Source: Lysobacteraceae bacterium (GTDB lineage Bacteria > Pseudomonadota > Gammaproteobacteria > Xanthomonadales > Xanthomonadaceae). Taken from it: a stretch of 37,113 bases of DNA. Below the pieces are notes generated by a model. The model worked only from the letters and a program-made list of their open reading frames with translations. It was not told the DNA's origin and did no database searches. Shown here one piece after another: positions 19,300 to 26,744 of this stretch (within the stretch, counting starts at the first letter, position 1; each line of letters opens with the position of its first letter). The stretch lies in assembly GCA_024508915.1 (NCBI GenBank), contig JANINR010000068.1:1-37113 (forward strand), given 5' to 3'. Made by a program: the position numbers and the translations under genes.

Positions 19300-20592
19300 T
19301 CAGCCGATCGCTTCCTGGAAGGTGAGGGTCTGGTCGGTGTGCGTGGCGCGCTCGGCGATCCAGTCGATCACCTGCTCCTCCATCGCACGCGACTGCAGTC
19401 CCTGCATCAACTGGGGGTCGTTCCGGTACAAGTCAATGACCTGCTGCGGCTCCTCGTAGGTCGAGGCGATCAGGCGCATGAGTTCGTTCAGGCGGCGCGG
19501 GTCCAGGCGCAGGTCGTTGCGGCGGGCGACCTCGCCCACCAGCAGCGCGAGCAGCACGCGCTTGCGCGCCGGCTCCAGGAACGCCTTGTGCGCCTCGTCC
19601 GGCACCGCGGCGCCCTGGGCGGCCGCCTGGGCCAGGGCCCGGGCTTCCTGCTCGACCAGGCGCGGCGGCAGCTCGGTGGAGGCGAAGGACGCGGCCAGCG
19701 CCTCGCCGACCTCGCGGCGCAGGCGGCCCATCAGCGCGCCCTTGAGCTCGCGCTCGAGGTTGCTGCGGATGTCGGCGCGGAACTGCGACAGTTCGCCGCT
19801 GCGCACGCCGAAGCTGCGGATGAAGGCGACGTCCACTTCCGGCAGGACGCGCTCGGAGACGCGCTCGGCGGCCAGGTGCACCTGCGCCGTGCGACCGGCC
19901 AGCTGGGGCACGCGCCAGTCGGCGGGGAAGGCCACGTCGACCGTCTTGCTGTCGCCGGCCTTCATGCCCACCAGCGCCTTCTCGATGTCGGCGTACATCA
20001 CGCCCGAGCCGATCACCGCGGTGCCGCGCTCCTCGCCCTCGGCGGGCAGGCGCTCGTCGCCGGCCTGCGACCAGGTGGCCAGGTCGACGGCGTCGCCTTC
20101 CTTCGCCGGGCGCTCGACCACGGTCCAGCTCCCGCGCTGCTGGCGCAGGTTCTCGACCATGCGGTCGACGTCGGCCTCGGTGACCTCGGCGGTGTGGCGC
20201 ACGATCTGCAGCTTCGAGACGTCGATCTCGCCGAACTCCGGCATCAGCTCGAAGGTGGCGACGTAGGACAGCTCGCCCTCGCCCGCGGCGTCCGCCGGCT
20301 CGATGCGCGGGTTGCCGGCGATGCGCAGGTCGTTCTCGCGCACGGCCGAATCGAAGCCCTGGCGGAGGATGCCGTCCAGCACCTCGGCGCGCACCTGCTG
20401 GCCGAAGCGCTGCTCGACCACCGTGGCGGGCACCTTGCCCGGGCGGAAGCCCTTGATCCGGGCGGTGCGCGCGATCTCGCGCAGCCGGCCCCCGACCTGG
20501 GAATCCACGTCGCCGGCGGGCACGCGCAGCGTCATCCGACGCTCGAGGTTGCCCGTGGACTCGACCGAAACCTGCGTAGCTGAACCTGCCAT
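19300..20592 (-). CDS. tig: Trigger factor
   Basis: A ribosome-associated chaperone with prolyl isomerase activity. The 430-residue product has the ribosome-binding domain with the GFRPGKVP signature, where the exposed loop touches uL23. A central FKBP-like domain (GDAVDLATW through VAFPADW) is followed by a long helical C-domain. The ATG at 20592 has GGAG six bases upstream; a GTG three bases earlier is less well placed. The 176-bp region up to tRNA-Leu holds a short hairpin (20736-20751, TGGCGG-TGCG-CCGCCA) and no clear promoter. Confidence 0.96.
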   Translation of the reverse strand: MAGSATQVSVESTGNLERRMTLRVPAGDVDSQVGGRLREIARTARIKGFRPGKVPATVVEQRFGQQVRAEVLDGILRQGFDSAVRENDLRIAGNPRIEPADAAGEGELSYVATFELMPEFGEIDVSKLQIVRHTAEVTEADVDRMVENLRQQRGSWTVVERPAKEGDAVDLATWSQAGDERLPAEGEERGTAVIGSGVMYADIEKALVGMKAGDSKTVDVAFPADWRVPQLAGRTAQVHLAAERVSERVLPEVDVAFIRSFGVRSGELSQFRADIRSNLERELKGALMGRLRREVGEALAASFASTELPPRLVEQEARALAQAAAQGAAVPDEAHKAFLEPARKRVLLALLVGEVARRNDLRLDPRRLNELMRLIASTYEEPQQVIDLYRNDPQLMQGLQSRAMEEQVIDWIAERATHTDQTLTFQEAIG

Positions 20593-20768
20593 CACCCACT
20601 CCGTCCGGCCGCGGCCTCGCCGCGGCGCTCATGCGTTGAAATTGTCGGGAAATTCCGGGAAACGCCGCCGGGGCGACGCCTGCCGCCCCTGCATCCCAGG
20701 GGCCGGGGCGGCGGAACGGGCTAGTTTCGCCGATTTGGCGGTGCGCCGCCACAGATTCCGCGGGCGGT

Positions 20769-20853
20769 TGGTGCGAAAGGCGGGACTCGAACCCGCACGC
20801 CTTGCGGCACCGGTACCTAAAACCGGGGCGTCTACCAGTTCCGCCACTTTCGC
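20769..20853 (-). tRNA. tRNA-Leu(TAG)
   Basis: A class II tRNA. The acceptor stem GCGAAAG pairs with CTTTCGC, with discriminator A and encoded CCA. The anticodon loop TTTAGGT gives TAG, reading CUA and other CUN. The variable arm TGCCGCAAGGCGT folds on itself. It lies after the terminator behind tRNA-Lys, so it may depend on read-through or its own promoter. Confidence 0.95.
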
Positions 20854-20876
20854 GAGCCCCGGATTCTATGCCGGGC

Positions 20877-20908
20877 CAAAAGAAAACGCCCGGCACGGGG
20901 CCGGGCGC
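20877..20908 (-). terminator. Rho-independent terminator behind tRNA-Lys
   Basis: CGCCCGGC-ACGGG-GCCGGGCG (20887-20907) is a perfect 8-bp stem followed on the minus strand by TTTTCTTTT. This is the strongest intrinsic terminator in the window and ends the Pro-Arg-His-Lys tRNA transcript before tRNA-Leu. Confidence 0.85.
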
Positions 20909-20916
20909 TTCGGGAT

Positions 20917-20992
20917 TGGTGGGCCGTCAAGGATTCGAACCTTGGACCTATTGATTAAGAGTCAACTGCTCTACCAACTGAGCTAACGGCCC
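20917..20992 (-). tRNA. tRNA-Lys(CTT)
   Basis: The acceptor stem GGGCCGT pairs with ACGGCCC, with discriminator A and encoded CCA. The anticodon loop CTCTTAA gives CTT, reading AAG. The D-arm TAGCTCAGTTGGTAGA and T-loop GGTTCGAATCC are canonical. Confidence 0.95.
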
Positions 20993-21024
20993 GAAGCGGT
21001 CAATTATACAGCAATGAAGCGAAT

Positions 21025-21101
21025 TGGGGTGGCTGAGGGGACTCGAACCCCCGACATCTGGAATCACAATCCAGGACTCTAACCAACTGAGCTACAGCCA
21101 C
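21025..21101 (-). tRNA. tRNA-His(GTG)
   Basis: The acceptor stem GTGGCTG pairs with CAGCCAC. The discriminator is C and CCA is encoded. The base before G1 (position 21102) is G, giving the extra G-1 that pairs with the C discriminator, a histidine identity element. The anticodon loop is TTGTGAT (anticodon GTG). Confidence 0.96.
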
Positions 21102-21123
21102 CATTGAAGCAACGCGTCGAACG

Positions 21124-21200
21124 TGGCGCGCCCGGCAGGACTCGAACCTGCAACCGCCGGCTTAGAAGGCCGGTGCTCTATCCGGTTGAGCTACGGGCGC
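21124..21200 (-). tRNA. tRNA-Arg(TCT)
   Basis: The acceptor stem GCGCCCG pairs with CGGGCGC, with discriminator G and encoded CCA. The anticodon loop CTTCTAA gives TCT, reading AGA and AGG, rare codons in this GC-rich genome. The D- and T-arms are canonical. Confidence 0.95.
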
Positions 21201-21242
21201 CCGGGCCGGATTGTCGCACCTGCTGCCCTTCCGGGCCGGGGT

Positions 21243-21319
21243 TGGTCGGGGTAGAGGGATTCGAACCCCCGACATCCTGCTCCCAAAGCAGGCGCGCTAC
21301 CAGACTGCGCTATACCCCG
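21243..21319 (-). tRNA. tRNA-Pro(TGG)
   Basis: The acceptor stem CGGGGTA pairs with TACCCCG, with discriminator A and encoded CCA. The anticodon loop TTTGGGA gives TGG, reading CCA and other CCN. The D-arm has the TAGCGCAGTCTGGTAGCGC form usual for proline tRNA. It is the first tRNA of the minus-strand cluster. Confidence 0.96.
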
Positions 21320-21467
21320 CCGATCGGAACGTCTCCGCGGCGCGCCAACGCTGCGAAAGGCCGGCCATTGTCCGGAGCCGGCCGCGGCGTGTCAACGCGA
21401 GCGCCGCGTGCGTCCGGGCCGGGTATGCTGGCCGCGCACCCCGGCAACTTCCAACAGCGAGGCGACG

Positions 21468-22223
21468 ATGCGCAGCGGCAATCCGGTACTGGGCGATTCC
21501 ACCTTCCTCGACGCGGGCACCGGCACGGTCGTCCGGCACGACGCCGGCGCGATGAGCCTGAACGGCACCGTCAACAGGTCGGCCTTCCTGCTCGTGCTCG
21601 TCCTGGCCACGGCGATGTTCACCTGGGCGAAGGCCTACGCCGGCGGCGGCGCCGGCCTGATGCCGTACGTCTGGGGCGGCGCGCTCGGCGGCCTCGCGCT
21701 CGCGCTCGCCACGGTGTTCCGCAAGACCTGGGCGCCGGTGACCGCGCCGCTCTATGCGGCGGCGGAAGGCCTGTTCATCGGCGCGGTGTCGGCGCTGTTC
21801 GAGATGCGCTTCCCCGGGATCGTGCTGCAGGCCGTGGGGCTGACGTTCGGCACCTTCGCGGCGCTGCTCGTGGCCTACCGGAGCGGGCTCGTCCGCGCCA
21901 CGGAGAACTTCAGGCTCGGCGTGGTCGCCGCCACCGGCGGCATCGCCCTGCTCTACCTCGTGAACATCGGCATGCGCCTGTTCGGCTTCGAGGGCATGTC
22001 CTTCATCCACGAGGGCGGCTGGGTCGGGATCGGCTTCTCGGCGGTCGTGGTGGTCGTCGCCGCGCTGAACCTCGTGCTCGACTTCGACTTCATCGAGAAG
22101 GGCATCGAAGGCGGCGCACCGAAATACATGGAGTGGTACGCCGCGTTCGGCCTGCTGGTGACGCTGGTGTGGCTCTACCTCGAGATCCTGCGCCTGCTCT
22201 CCAAGCTGCAGTCCCGCAACTGA
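21468..22223 (+). CDS. Bax inhibitor-1/YccA family membrane protein
   Basis: An inner-membrane protein of 251 residues with about seven hydrophobic segments from residue 38 on (for example FLLVLVLATAMFTWA and VGIGFSAVVVVVAALNLVLDFDFI). The DFDFIEKGIEGGAPKYMEWYAAFGL motif near the C-terminus is the Bax1-I family signature, and the two Asp residues are the proposed calcium or pH sensor of the fold. E. coli YccA modulates FtsH. The length and N-terminal cytoplasmic tail fit. The ATG has a GAGG ribosome site, and TATGCT at 21424-21429 is a possible -10 with a leader of about 30 nt. It faces the isocitrate dehydrogenase gene across a long palindrome. Confidence 0.92.
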   Translation: MRSGNPVLGDSTFLDAGTGTVVRHDAGAMSLNGTVNRSAFLLVLVLATAMFTWAKAYAGGGAGLMPYVWGGALGGLALALATVFRKTWAPVTAPLYAAAEGLFIGAVSALFEMRFPGIVLQAVGLTFGTFAALLVAYRSGLVRATENFRLGVVAATGGIALLYLVNIGMRLFGFEGMSFIHEGGWVGIGFSAVVVVVAALNLVLDFDFIEKGIEGGAPKYMEWYAAFGLLVTLVWLYLEILRLLSKLQSRN

Positions 22224-22230
22224 CGCTTTC

Positions 22231-22355
22231 TTCAGCCACGGATTTCACAGATCCCACAGATTCAAAAGCGTCAAAAAAGTTTGGGCCGCGCAAGCATGCA
22301 CTTGCGCGGCCCAAATCTTTTTCAATCTGTGAAATCTGTGAGATCTGTGGCTGAA
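22231..22355. repeat. Nested inverted repeat between the YccA-like gene and the isocitrate dehydrogenase gene
   Basis: Two palindromes are nested. The inner arms TTTGGGCCGCGCAAG (22280-22294) and its exact complement (22301-22315) enclose CATGCA. The outer imperfect arms lie at 22231-22262 and 22324-22355 and carry repeated CACAGAT units. The outer arms are AT-richer than anything nearby. The whole element can fold into one long stem and likely ends both convergent transcripts. Similar ACAGAT repeats are known to me from other Xanthomonadaceae intergenes (from memory, unchecked). Confidence 0.8.
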
Positions 22356-22364
22356 AAAGTCGTT

Positions 22365-23375
22365 TCAGGCGGCGCGGCGCGCGATGGCCTGGGCGAAGGC
22401 CATGGTGCTGCCGCTGCCGCCGAGGTCGGGCGTGAGCGACTCGCCGGCTTCCAGCGTGGCGTTGATCGCGTTGCGCAGGCGCTCGGCCTTGTCGAGCATG
22501 CCGAGGTGGTCGAGCATCTGCGCCGCGGCCAGGAGCAGCGCGCACGGATTGGCGACGCCCTTGCCGGCGATGTCCGGCGCCGAGCCGTGCACGGCCTCGA
22601 AGATCGCCGCGTCGGTGCCGATGTTCGCGCCCGGCGCGAGGCCCAGGCCGCCCACCAGGCCGGCGCACAGGTCGGAGATGATGTCGCCGAACAGGTTGGT
22701 GGTCACGATCACGTCGAACTGTTCCGGCTTCATCACCAGCTGCATGCAGCAGTTGTCGACGATCAGCTCGTTCGCCTCGATGTCCGGGTACTGCGCGGCC
22801 ACTTCGCGCGCGACCTTCAGGAACAGGCCCGAGGTCGACTTCAGGATGTTCGCCTTGTGGACGATGGTGACCTTCTTCCGCCCGGTGCGGCGCGCCAGCT
22901 CGAAGGCGTAGCGCACGATGCGCTCGGAGCCGCGGCGCGTCGTCTTGGTGATCGAGGTCGCGGTGTCGCCGTCCTCCGACAGCGCCTGGCCTTCGGCGCT
23001 GTACGCGCCCTCGGTGTTCTCGCGCACGGTGACCAGGTCGATGCCCGACGGGAAGCGCGACTTCGTGTTCGGGTGCGATTTCGCCGGACGCACGTTGGCG
23101 TACAGGTCGAAGCGCTTGCGCAGCTCCACGTTGATCGAGGAGAAGCCGCCGCCGACCGGCGTGGTCAGCGGGCTCTTGAACGCGATGCGGTTGCGGCGGA
23201 TCGATTCCAGCGTTTCGGCGGGCAGCAGCTCGCCGGTCTTCTCCAGCGCGGCCAGGCCGGCGTCGGCGAACTCGTAGGCCAGGCCGACGTCCATCGCGTC
23301 GAGCACGTGCAGCGCGGCGTCCATGATCTCCGGGCCGATGCCGTCGCCACGGATGACCGTGATTGTCTGTGTCAT
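22365..23375 (-). CDS. Isocitrate dehydrogenase (NAD+-type, beta-decarboxylating dehydrogenase family)
   Basis: A TCA-cycle enzyme converting isocitrate to 2-oxoglutarate. At 336 residues it belongs to the short, mitochondrial-type branch rather than the longer NADP-type Icd. Visible motifs are ITVIRGDGIGPEIMDA, the substrate loop SPLTTPVGGGFSSINVELRKRFDLYANVRP, VRENTEGAYS and the metal site NLFGDIISDLCAGLVGGLGLAPGANIG, followed by EAVHGSAPDIAGKG. NAD preference is inferred from the family branch. Isopropylmalate or homoisocitrate dehydrogenase is a less likely alternative. CATAAT about 75 bp upstream is a possible -10. Convergent with the YccA-like gene. Confidence 0.85.
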   Translation of the reverse strand: MTQTITVIRGDGIGPEIMDAALHVLDAMDVGLAYEFADAGLAALEKTGELLPAETLESIRRNRIAFKSPLTTPVGGGFSSINVELRKRFDLYANVRPAKSHPNTKSRFPSGIDLVTVRENTEGAYSAEGQALSEDGDTATSITKTTRRGSERIVRYAFELARRTGRKKVTIVHKANILKSTSGLFLKVAREVAAQYPDIEANELIVDNCCMQLVMKPEQFDVIVTTNLFGDIISDLCAGLVGGLGLAPGANIGTDAAIFEAVHGSAPDIAGKGVANPCALLLAAAQMLDHLGMLDKAERLRNAINATLEAGESLTPDLGGSGSTMAFAQAIARRAA

Positions 23376-23481
23376 TGCGGATTCCGAGCGGTGGCGCGGC
23401 GCCCCGGGGGCACCGCGCGATGGGGGGAGGCGGCGAAAAACAGCGCCGTATTATGCCAGACGGCGCGGTATGGACCGGCGG

Positions 23482-23886
23482 TCAGCCGTGGTCGTGCGCG
23501 CCCGGCGCGGCCGCTCCGCCGCTTTCGAGGGTGTCCAGGAAGTCCACGGCGCGGCGCAGGTGCGGGATCACGATCGAGCCGCCGACCACCAGGCCCACCG
23601 AGAACGCTTCGAACATCTCGTCGCGGTCCACCCCCGCCTCGCGGCACTGGGCGACGTGGTAGCTGATGCAGTCGTCGCAGCGCAGGACCAGCGAGGCCAC
23701 CAGGCCCAGCAGCTCCTTGGTCTTCACGTCGAGGGCGCCGGCCTGGTAGGTCTGGGTGTCGAGCGCGAAGAAGCGCCGCACGACCTGGTTGGGCTCGGCC
23801 AGGATGCGCTCGTTCATGCGCTTGCGGAACGCGGTGAACTGCGCGACCCGGTCGGCCTCGCCGCCGGTACCCTCCGCGCCGCTCAT
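23482..23886 (-). CDS. Carboxymuconolactone decarboxylase (CMD)/AhpD-like family protein
   Basis: A 134-residue helical protein with the AhpD-type redox motif CDDCISYHVAQC (CxxC followed by a His three residues on) in ELLGLVASLVLRCDDC. The motif supports thiol-disulfide or peroxidase-related activity rather than true muconolactone decarboxylation. Its ATG overlaps the stop of the glutaredoxin gene (ATGA), so the two products are made together and may act as a redox pair. The true substrate is unknown. Confidence 0.85.
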   Translation of the reverse strand: MSGAEGTGGEADRVAQFTAFRKRMNERILAEPNQVVRRFFALDTQTYQAGALDVKTKELLGLVASLVLRCDDCISYHVAQCREAGVDRDEMFEAFSVGLVVGGSIVIPHLRRAVDFLDTLESGGAAAPGAHDHG

Positions 23887-24188
23887 GCGCCTTCCCCGCC
23901 GAGCAGGGGGTCGAATTTCCCGGCGCGGTGCAGGGCCATCATGTCGTCGTAGCCGCCCACGTGGACGTCGCCCACGAAGATCTGCGGCACCGAGGTCCGC
24001 CCGGTCCGCGCGACCAGGCGCTCGCGCTCGGCCGGGTCCAGGTCCACCCGCACTTCGTCCCAGGCCAGGCCGCGGCTCTTGAGGAAGTTCTTGGCCGCCA
24101 CGCAATAGCCGCACATCGCCGAGGTGTAGACGGTGATCGGAGGCGTGCCGGCGCCTGCGGGCGTGCCGGGGGACGGACTGCTGGACAT
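23883..24188 (-). CDS. Glutaredoxin (GrxC-type)
   Basis: A dithiol glutaredoxin of 101 residues that reduces disulfides with glutathione. The active site is CGYC in ITVYTSAMCGYCVAAKNFL, followed by the cis-Pro loop RTSVPQIFVG and the GGYDDMMALHRAG glutathione-binding end. The start at 24188 (MSSSPSPG) gives a short extra N-terminus; a longer reading has no support. An RpoH-like promoter lies at 24222-24250, suggesting heat or oxidative stress control of this gene and the overlapping CMD-family gene. Confidence 0.92.
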   Translation of the reverse strand: MSSSPSPGTPAGAGTPPITVYTSAMCGYCVAAKNFLKSRGLAWDEVRVDLDPAERERLVARTGRTSVPQIFVGDVHVGGYDDMMALHRAGKFDPLLGGEGA

Positions 24189-24221
24189 CGTTCGGAAACT
24201 CGCGTGGCTTCGGTCGGTCCA

Positions 24222-24250
24222 ATATGGGGCTGGTGGCACGCCTTTTCCAG
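24222..24250 (-). promoter_or_regulatory. RpoH (sigma-32)-like promoter of the glutaredoxin pair
   Basis: On the minus strand CTGGAAA (24244-24250) and CCCCATAT (24222-24229) are 14 bp apart, one base from the -35 consensus and matching CCCCATNT fully. The geometry is the same as before lon. The start point would be about 25 nt before the glutaredoxin ATG. Confidence 0.6.
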
Positions 24251-24300
24251 CCCGCGAACCCCCATTAACCCGCCGTTCCGGCCCAGTCGCCCGCTTCCGC

Positions 24301-24306
24301 TATCCT
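24301..24306 (+). promoter_or_regulatory. Putative -10 element (TATCCT) of the M48 protease gene
   Basis: TATCCT ends seven bases before the ATG at 24314, so transcription would begin next to the start codon. It is a variant of the leaderless arrangement seen before kdkA, dnaQ, rlmJ and two other genes. If the start point falls inside the first codon, the ATG at 24326 could be used instead. Confidence 0.4.
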
Positions 24307-24313
24307 CCGACCG

Positions 24314-25924
24314 ATGCCCGCCCAGATGCCCGAACGCCGGTTCCCCGCCCGCCTGCCCATCGCCGCGATGCTGCTCACGGCGGTGCTGGCCCTGCCGGTG
24401 GCGGCGCAGCAATCCGCGCGCCTGCCGGACATCGGCTCTTCCGCCGCCGCGGTGCTCTCGCCCGCCCAGCAGCGCGAGTACGGGGCGATGACGCTCAGCC
24501 AGCTGCGGTACTACGGCTACACGCTGGAGGATCCGCTGCTGCAGTCCTGGCTGCAGGGCCTCGCCCGCCGCCTCGGTCCGGCGAGCGACGACCCGAAGCA
24601 GCCCTACACGCTGTTCATGATGCGCGACCGGCAGATCAACGCGTTCGCCACGCTCGGCGGCTACATCGGCGTCAACGCCGGCCTCGTGCTCGCGGCGAAC
24701 CGCGAGGACGAAGTGGCCGCGGTCCTGTCGCACGAGATCGCGCACGTGACCCAGAAGCACGTGCTGCGCGGCGTCGAGCAGGCGCAGCGCGACCGCGTCC
24801 CGATCCTGCTGGCGATGCTCGGCGCGATCGCCGTCGCCCAGCACGGCGGCGGCAACTCCTCCGACGACGCGACGATGGCGGCGCTGATGTCCGCGCAGGG
24901 CCTGATGGCGCAGCGCCAGATCGACTACACGCGCGGCAACGAGGCCGAGGCCGACCGCATCGGCATCCGCACCCTCGCCCGCGCCGGCTACGACCCGACG
25001 GCGATGGCCGCGTTCTTCGAGCGGCTGCAGTCGGTGGTGCGCGAGAACCAGGGCCGCGAATCCGCCCCCGACTACCTGCGCACGCATCCGGTCACGACCT
25101 CGCGCATCAGCGAAGCGCGCGACCGCGCCGGCCAGATCGCGGCCGAACAGCCGCGATTCGCGCCGGCCACGCAGGTGGATACCTCCGGAAACCCGCTGCT
25201 GCCGGCGACGCTGCGCATCGGCAGCCTCGCGGCCGTCGGCGCCGGCAATGAATTCCCGTGGGCGAAGGAGCGCCTGCGCGTGCTCAGCGCGGACACGCCG
25301 ATCGCGGCCGTGCGCGAGTACGGCCGGATGGCCCGCGCCGGCGCGCTCGACGACGACGAACGCTACGGCCAGGCGCTCGCGCGCCTGCTCGACGGGCAGG
25401 CCGCGCAGGCCGCCGCCGACCTGCAGGCCCTGCTGGACGCGCATCCAGGCGACACCTGGCTTGAACTCGCGCTGGGCCAGGCCGAAGCGCGCGCCGGCAA
25501 GGTCGCCGCGGCCGACGCGCGTTTCGACGCGCTGCTGGCCCGCATGCCGCGCAGCCCCGAAGTCGCGCTGACCTACGCGACGGTGCTCAACGAGCGCGGC
25601 ACGCGCGCCGCCGGCCAGCGCGCGCAGGACATCCTGCGACCGCTGCTGCCGGTGGCCGCGGACGACCCGGTGTTCCAGCAGGCCTTCGCGCGCGCCAGCG
25701 AGATGGCCGGAGATCCCGTGCGCGCCGGCGAGGCCTATGCGGAGGCGGCCTACCTCAACGGGCGGGCCGAGCAGGCCCTGGTCCAGCTCGACACCCTGCG
25801 CAAGCGCGACGACGTCGACTACTACGCCCGCTCGCGCATCGACGCCAGGATCGCGGCGATCACGCCGGTGGTGCTGGAACTGCGGCGCGAAGGCATCCGC
25901 GACGAGGACCTGGGCCGCCAGTGA
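24314..25924 (+). CDS. bepA: M48 family metalloprotease with C-terminal TPR repeats (BepA-like)
   Basis: A periplasmic zinc protease that assists outer-membrane protein (LptD, BamA) assembly and degrades stalled forms. The 536-residue product has a signal peptide (LPIAAMLLTAVLALPVAAQ, cut near residue 31). The zinc motif is HEIAH (H140, E141, H144), with the third ligand in NEAEAD (about 209-214). After about residue 300, helical TPR-like repeats follow (for example DTWLELALGQAEARAGKVAAADARFDALL). Domain order and length match BepA/YfgC. It is divergent from the stress-linked glutaredoxin pair. An internal ATG at 24326 is possible. Confidence 0.9.
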   Translation: MPAQMPERRFPARLPIAAMLLTAVLALPVAAQQSARLPDIGSSAAAVLSPAQQREYGAMTLSQLRYYGYTLEDPLLQSWLQGLARRLGPASDDPKQPYTLFMMRDRQINAFATLGGYIGVNAGLVLAANREDEVAAVLSHEIAHVTQKHVLRGVEQAQRDRVPILLAMLGAIAVAQHGGGNSSDDATMAALMSAQGLMAQRQIDYTRGNEAEADRIGIRTLARAGYDPTAMAAFFERLQSVVRENQGRESAPDYLRTHPVTTSRISEARDRAGQIAAEQPRFAPATQVDTSGNPLLPATLRIGSLAAVGAGNEFPWAKERLRVLSADTPIAAVREYGRMARAGALDDDERYGQALARLLDGQAAQAAADLQALLDAHPGDTWLELALGQAEARAGKVAAADARFDALLARMPRSPEVALTYATVLNERGTRAAGQRAQDILRPLLPVAADDPVFQQAFARASEMAGDPVRAGEAYAEAAYLNGRAEQALVQLDTLRKRDDVDYYARSRIDARIAAITPVVLELRREGIRDEDLGRQ

Positions 25925-25960
25925 GCGGTGCGGCAGGGCCGCGCACGCGGTCCGGCGGGC

Positions 25961-25989
25961 ATGTCACCGGTCGGTCACAAAACTGTCGT
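25961..25989 (+). promoter_or_regulatory. Pho box with three 11-bp-spaced half-sites before phoB
   Basis: Half-sites ATGTCAC (25961), CGGTCAC (25972) and CTGTCGT (25983) recur at exactly 11-bp steps, the PhoB repeat pattern (7-bp half-sites, 4-bp spacers). TCTAAT at 25989-25994, a five-of-six -10, begins 10 bp after the second half-site, the usual Pho promoter geometry. phoB, phoR, ppk1 and ppx follow. PhoB autoregulation is inferred. Confidence 0.75.
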
Positions 25990-26027
25990 CTAATGCCCGC
26001 ATCGGCCTCCCGCATGCCCGGCACGCA

Positions 26028-26729
26028 ATGCAGAAGCGCATCCTCATCGTCGACGACGAACCCGCGATCCGCGACATGGTCGCCTTCGCCCTGCGCAAGG
26101 GCGACTTCGAACCGGTGCAGGCCGGCGACGCCCGCGAGGCCCAGGCCGCGATCGCCGACCGCATCCCCGACCTGATCCTGCTCGACTGGATGCTGCCCGG
26201 CACCAGCGGACTGGAGCTGGCGCGGCGCTGGCGGCGCGAGGCGCTGACGCGCGAGGTGCCGATCATCATGCTGACCGCTCGCGGCGAGGAGAACGACCGC
26301 GTCGGCGGGCTCGAGGCCGGCGTGGACGACTACGTCGTGAAGCCGTTCTCGGCCCGCGAGCTGCTGGCGCGCATCCGTGCGGTGATGCGGCGCGCGCGCG
26401 AGGACGAGGAAGACGGGAGCGTCAGCGCCGGCGCGCTGCGCATCGACGGCGCCGCGCACCGCGTGTTCGCGCGCATCGGCGGCGATGAACAGCCGGTGCC
26501 GATCGGGCCCACCGAATACCGGCTCCTGCATTTCTTCATGACCCATCCGGAGCGCGTCTACACGCGCTCGCAGCTGCTCGACCATGTCTGGGGCGGCAGC
26601 GTCTACGTCGAGGAACGCACCATCGACGTGCACATCCGCCGCCTGCGCAAGACGCTCGAGCCGGCCGGCCTGGACGCGATGGTCCAGACCGTGCGCGGCG
26701 CGGGCTACCGGTTTTCCGCCGCGACCTGA
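26028..26729 (+). CDS. phoB: Phosphate regulon response regulator PhoB
   Basis: An OmpR-family transcription factor that, when phosphorylated by PhoR, binds Pho boxes. The receiver domain has acidic D9/D10, phospho-acceptor D53 (LILLDWMLPG), T83 and K105 (VVKPFS). The C-terminal winged helix includes LLDHVWGGSVYVEERTIDVHIRRLRKTL and the final VRGAGYRF. The length of 233 residues is standard. A three-half-site Pho box lies just upstream. phoR starts 15 bases past the stop. Assignment to PhoB rather than another OmpR member rests on the phoR-ppk1-ppx neighbours and the Pho box. Confidence 0.94.
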   Translation: MQKRILIVDDEPAIRDMVAFALRKGDFEPVQAGDAREAQAAIADRIPDLILLDWMLPGTSGLELARRWRREALTREVPIIMLTARGEENDRVGGLEAGVDDYVVKPFSARELLARIRAVMRRAREDEEDGSVSAGALRIDGAAHRVFARIGGDEQPVPIGPTEYRLLHFFMTHPERVYTRSQLLDHVWGGSVYVEERTIDVHIRRLRKTLEPAGLDAMVQTVRGAGYRFSAAT

Positions 26730-26744
26730 TGCGACAATCCGGCG

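Noticed and set aside
20769-21319. tRNA cluster as an integration site with a mobile element
   Set aside because: No integrase, no duplicated tRNA end and no compositional break were found; flanking genes are core genes.
23376-23450. CCCCAT on the minus strand before the isocitrate dehydrogenase gene as a third RpoH promoter
   Set aside because: The sequence 14 bp upstream does not resemble CTTGAAA.
24258-24268. CCCCATTA on the plus strand before the M48 protease as an RpoH promoter
   Set aside because: The expected -35 position reads CGCCTTT, unrelated to CTTGAAA.
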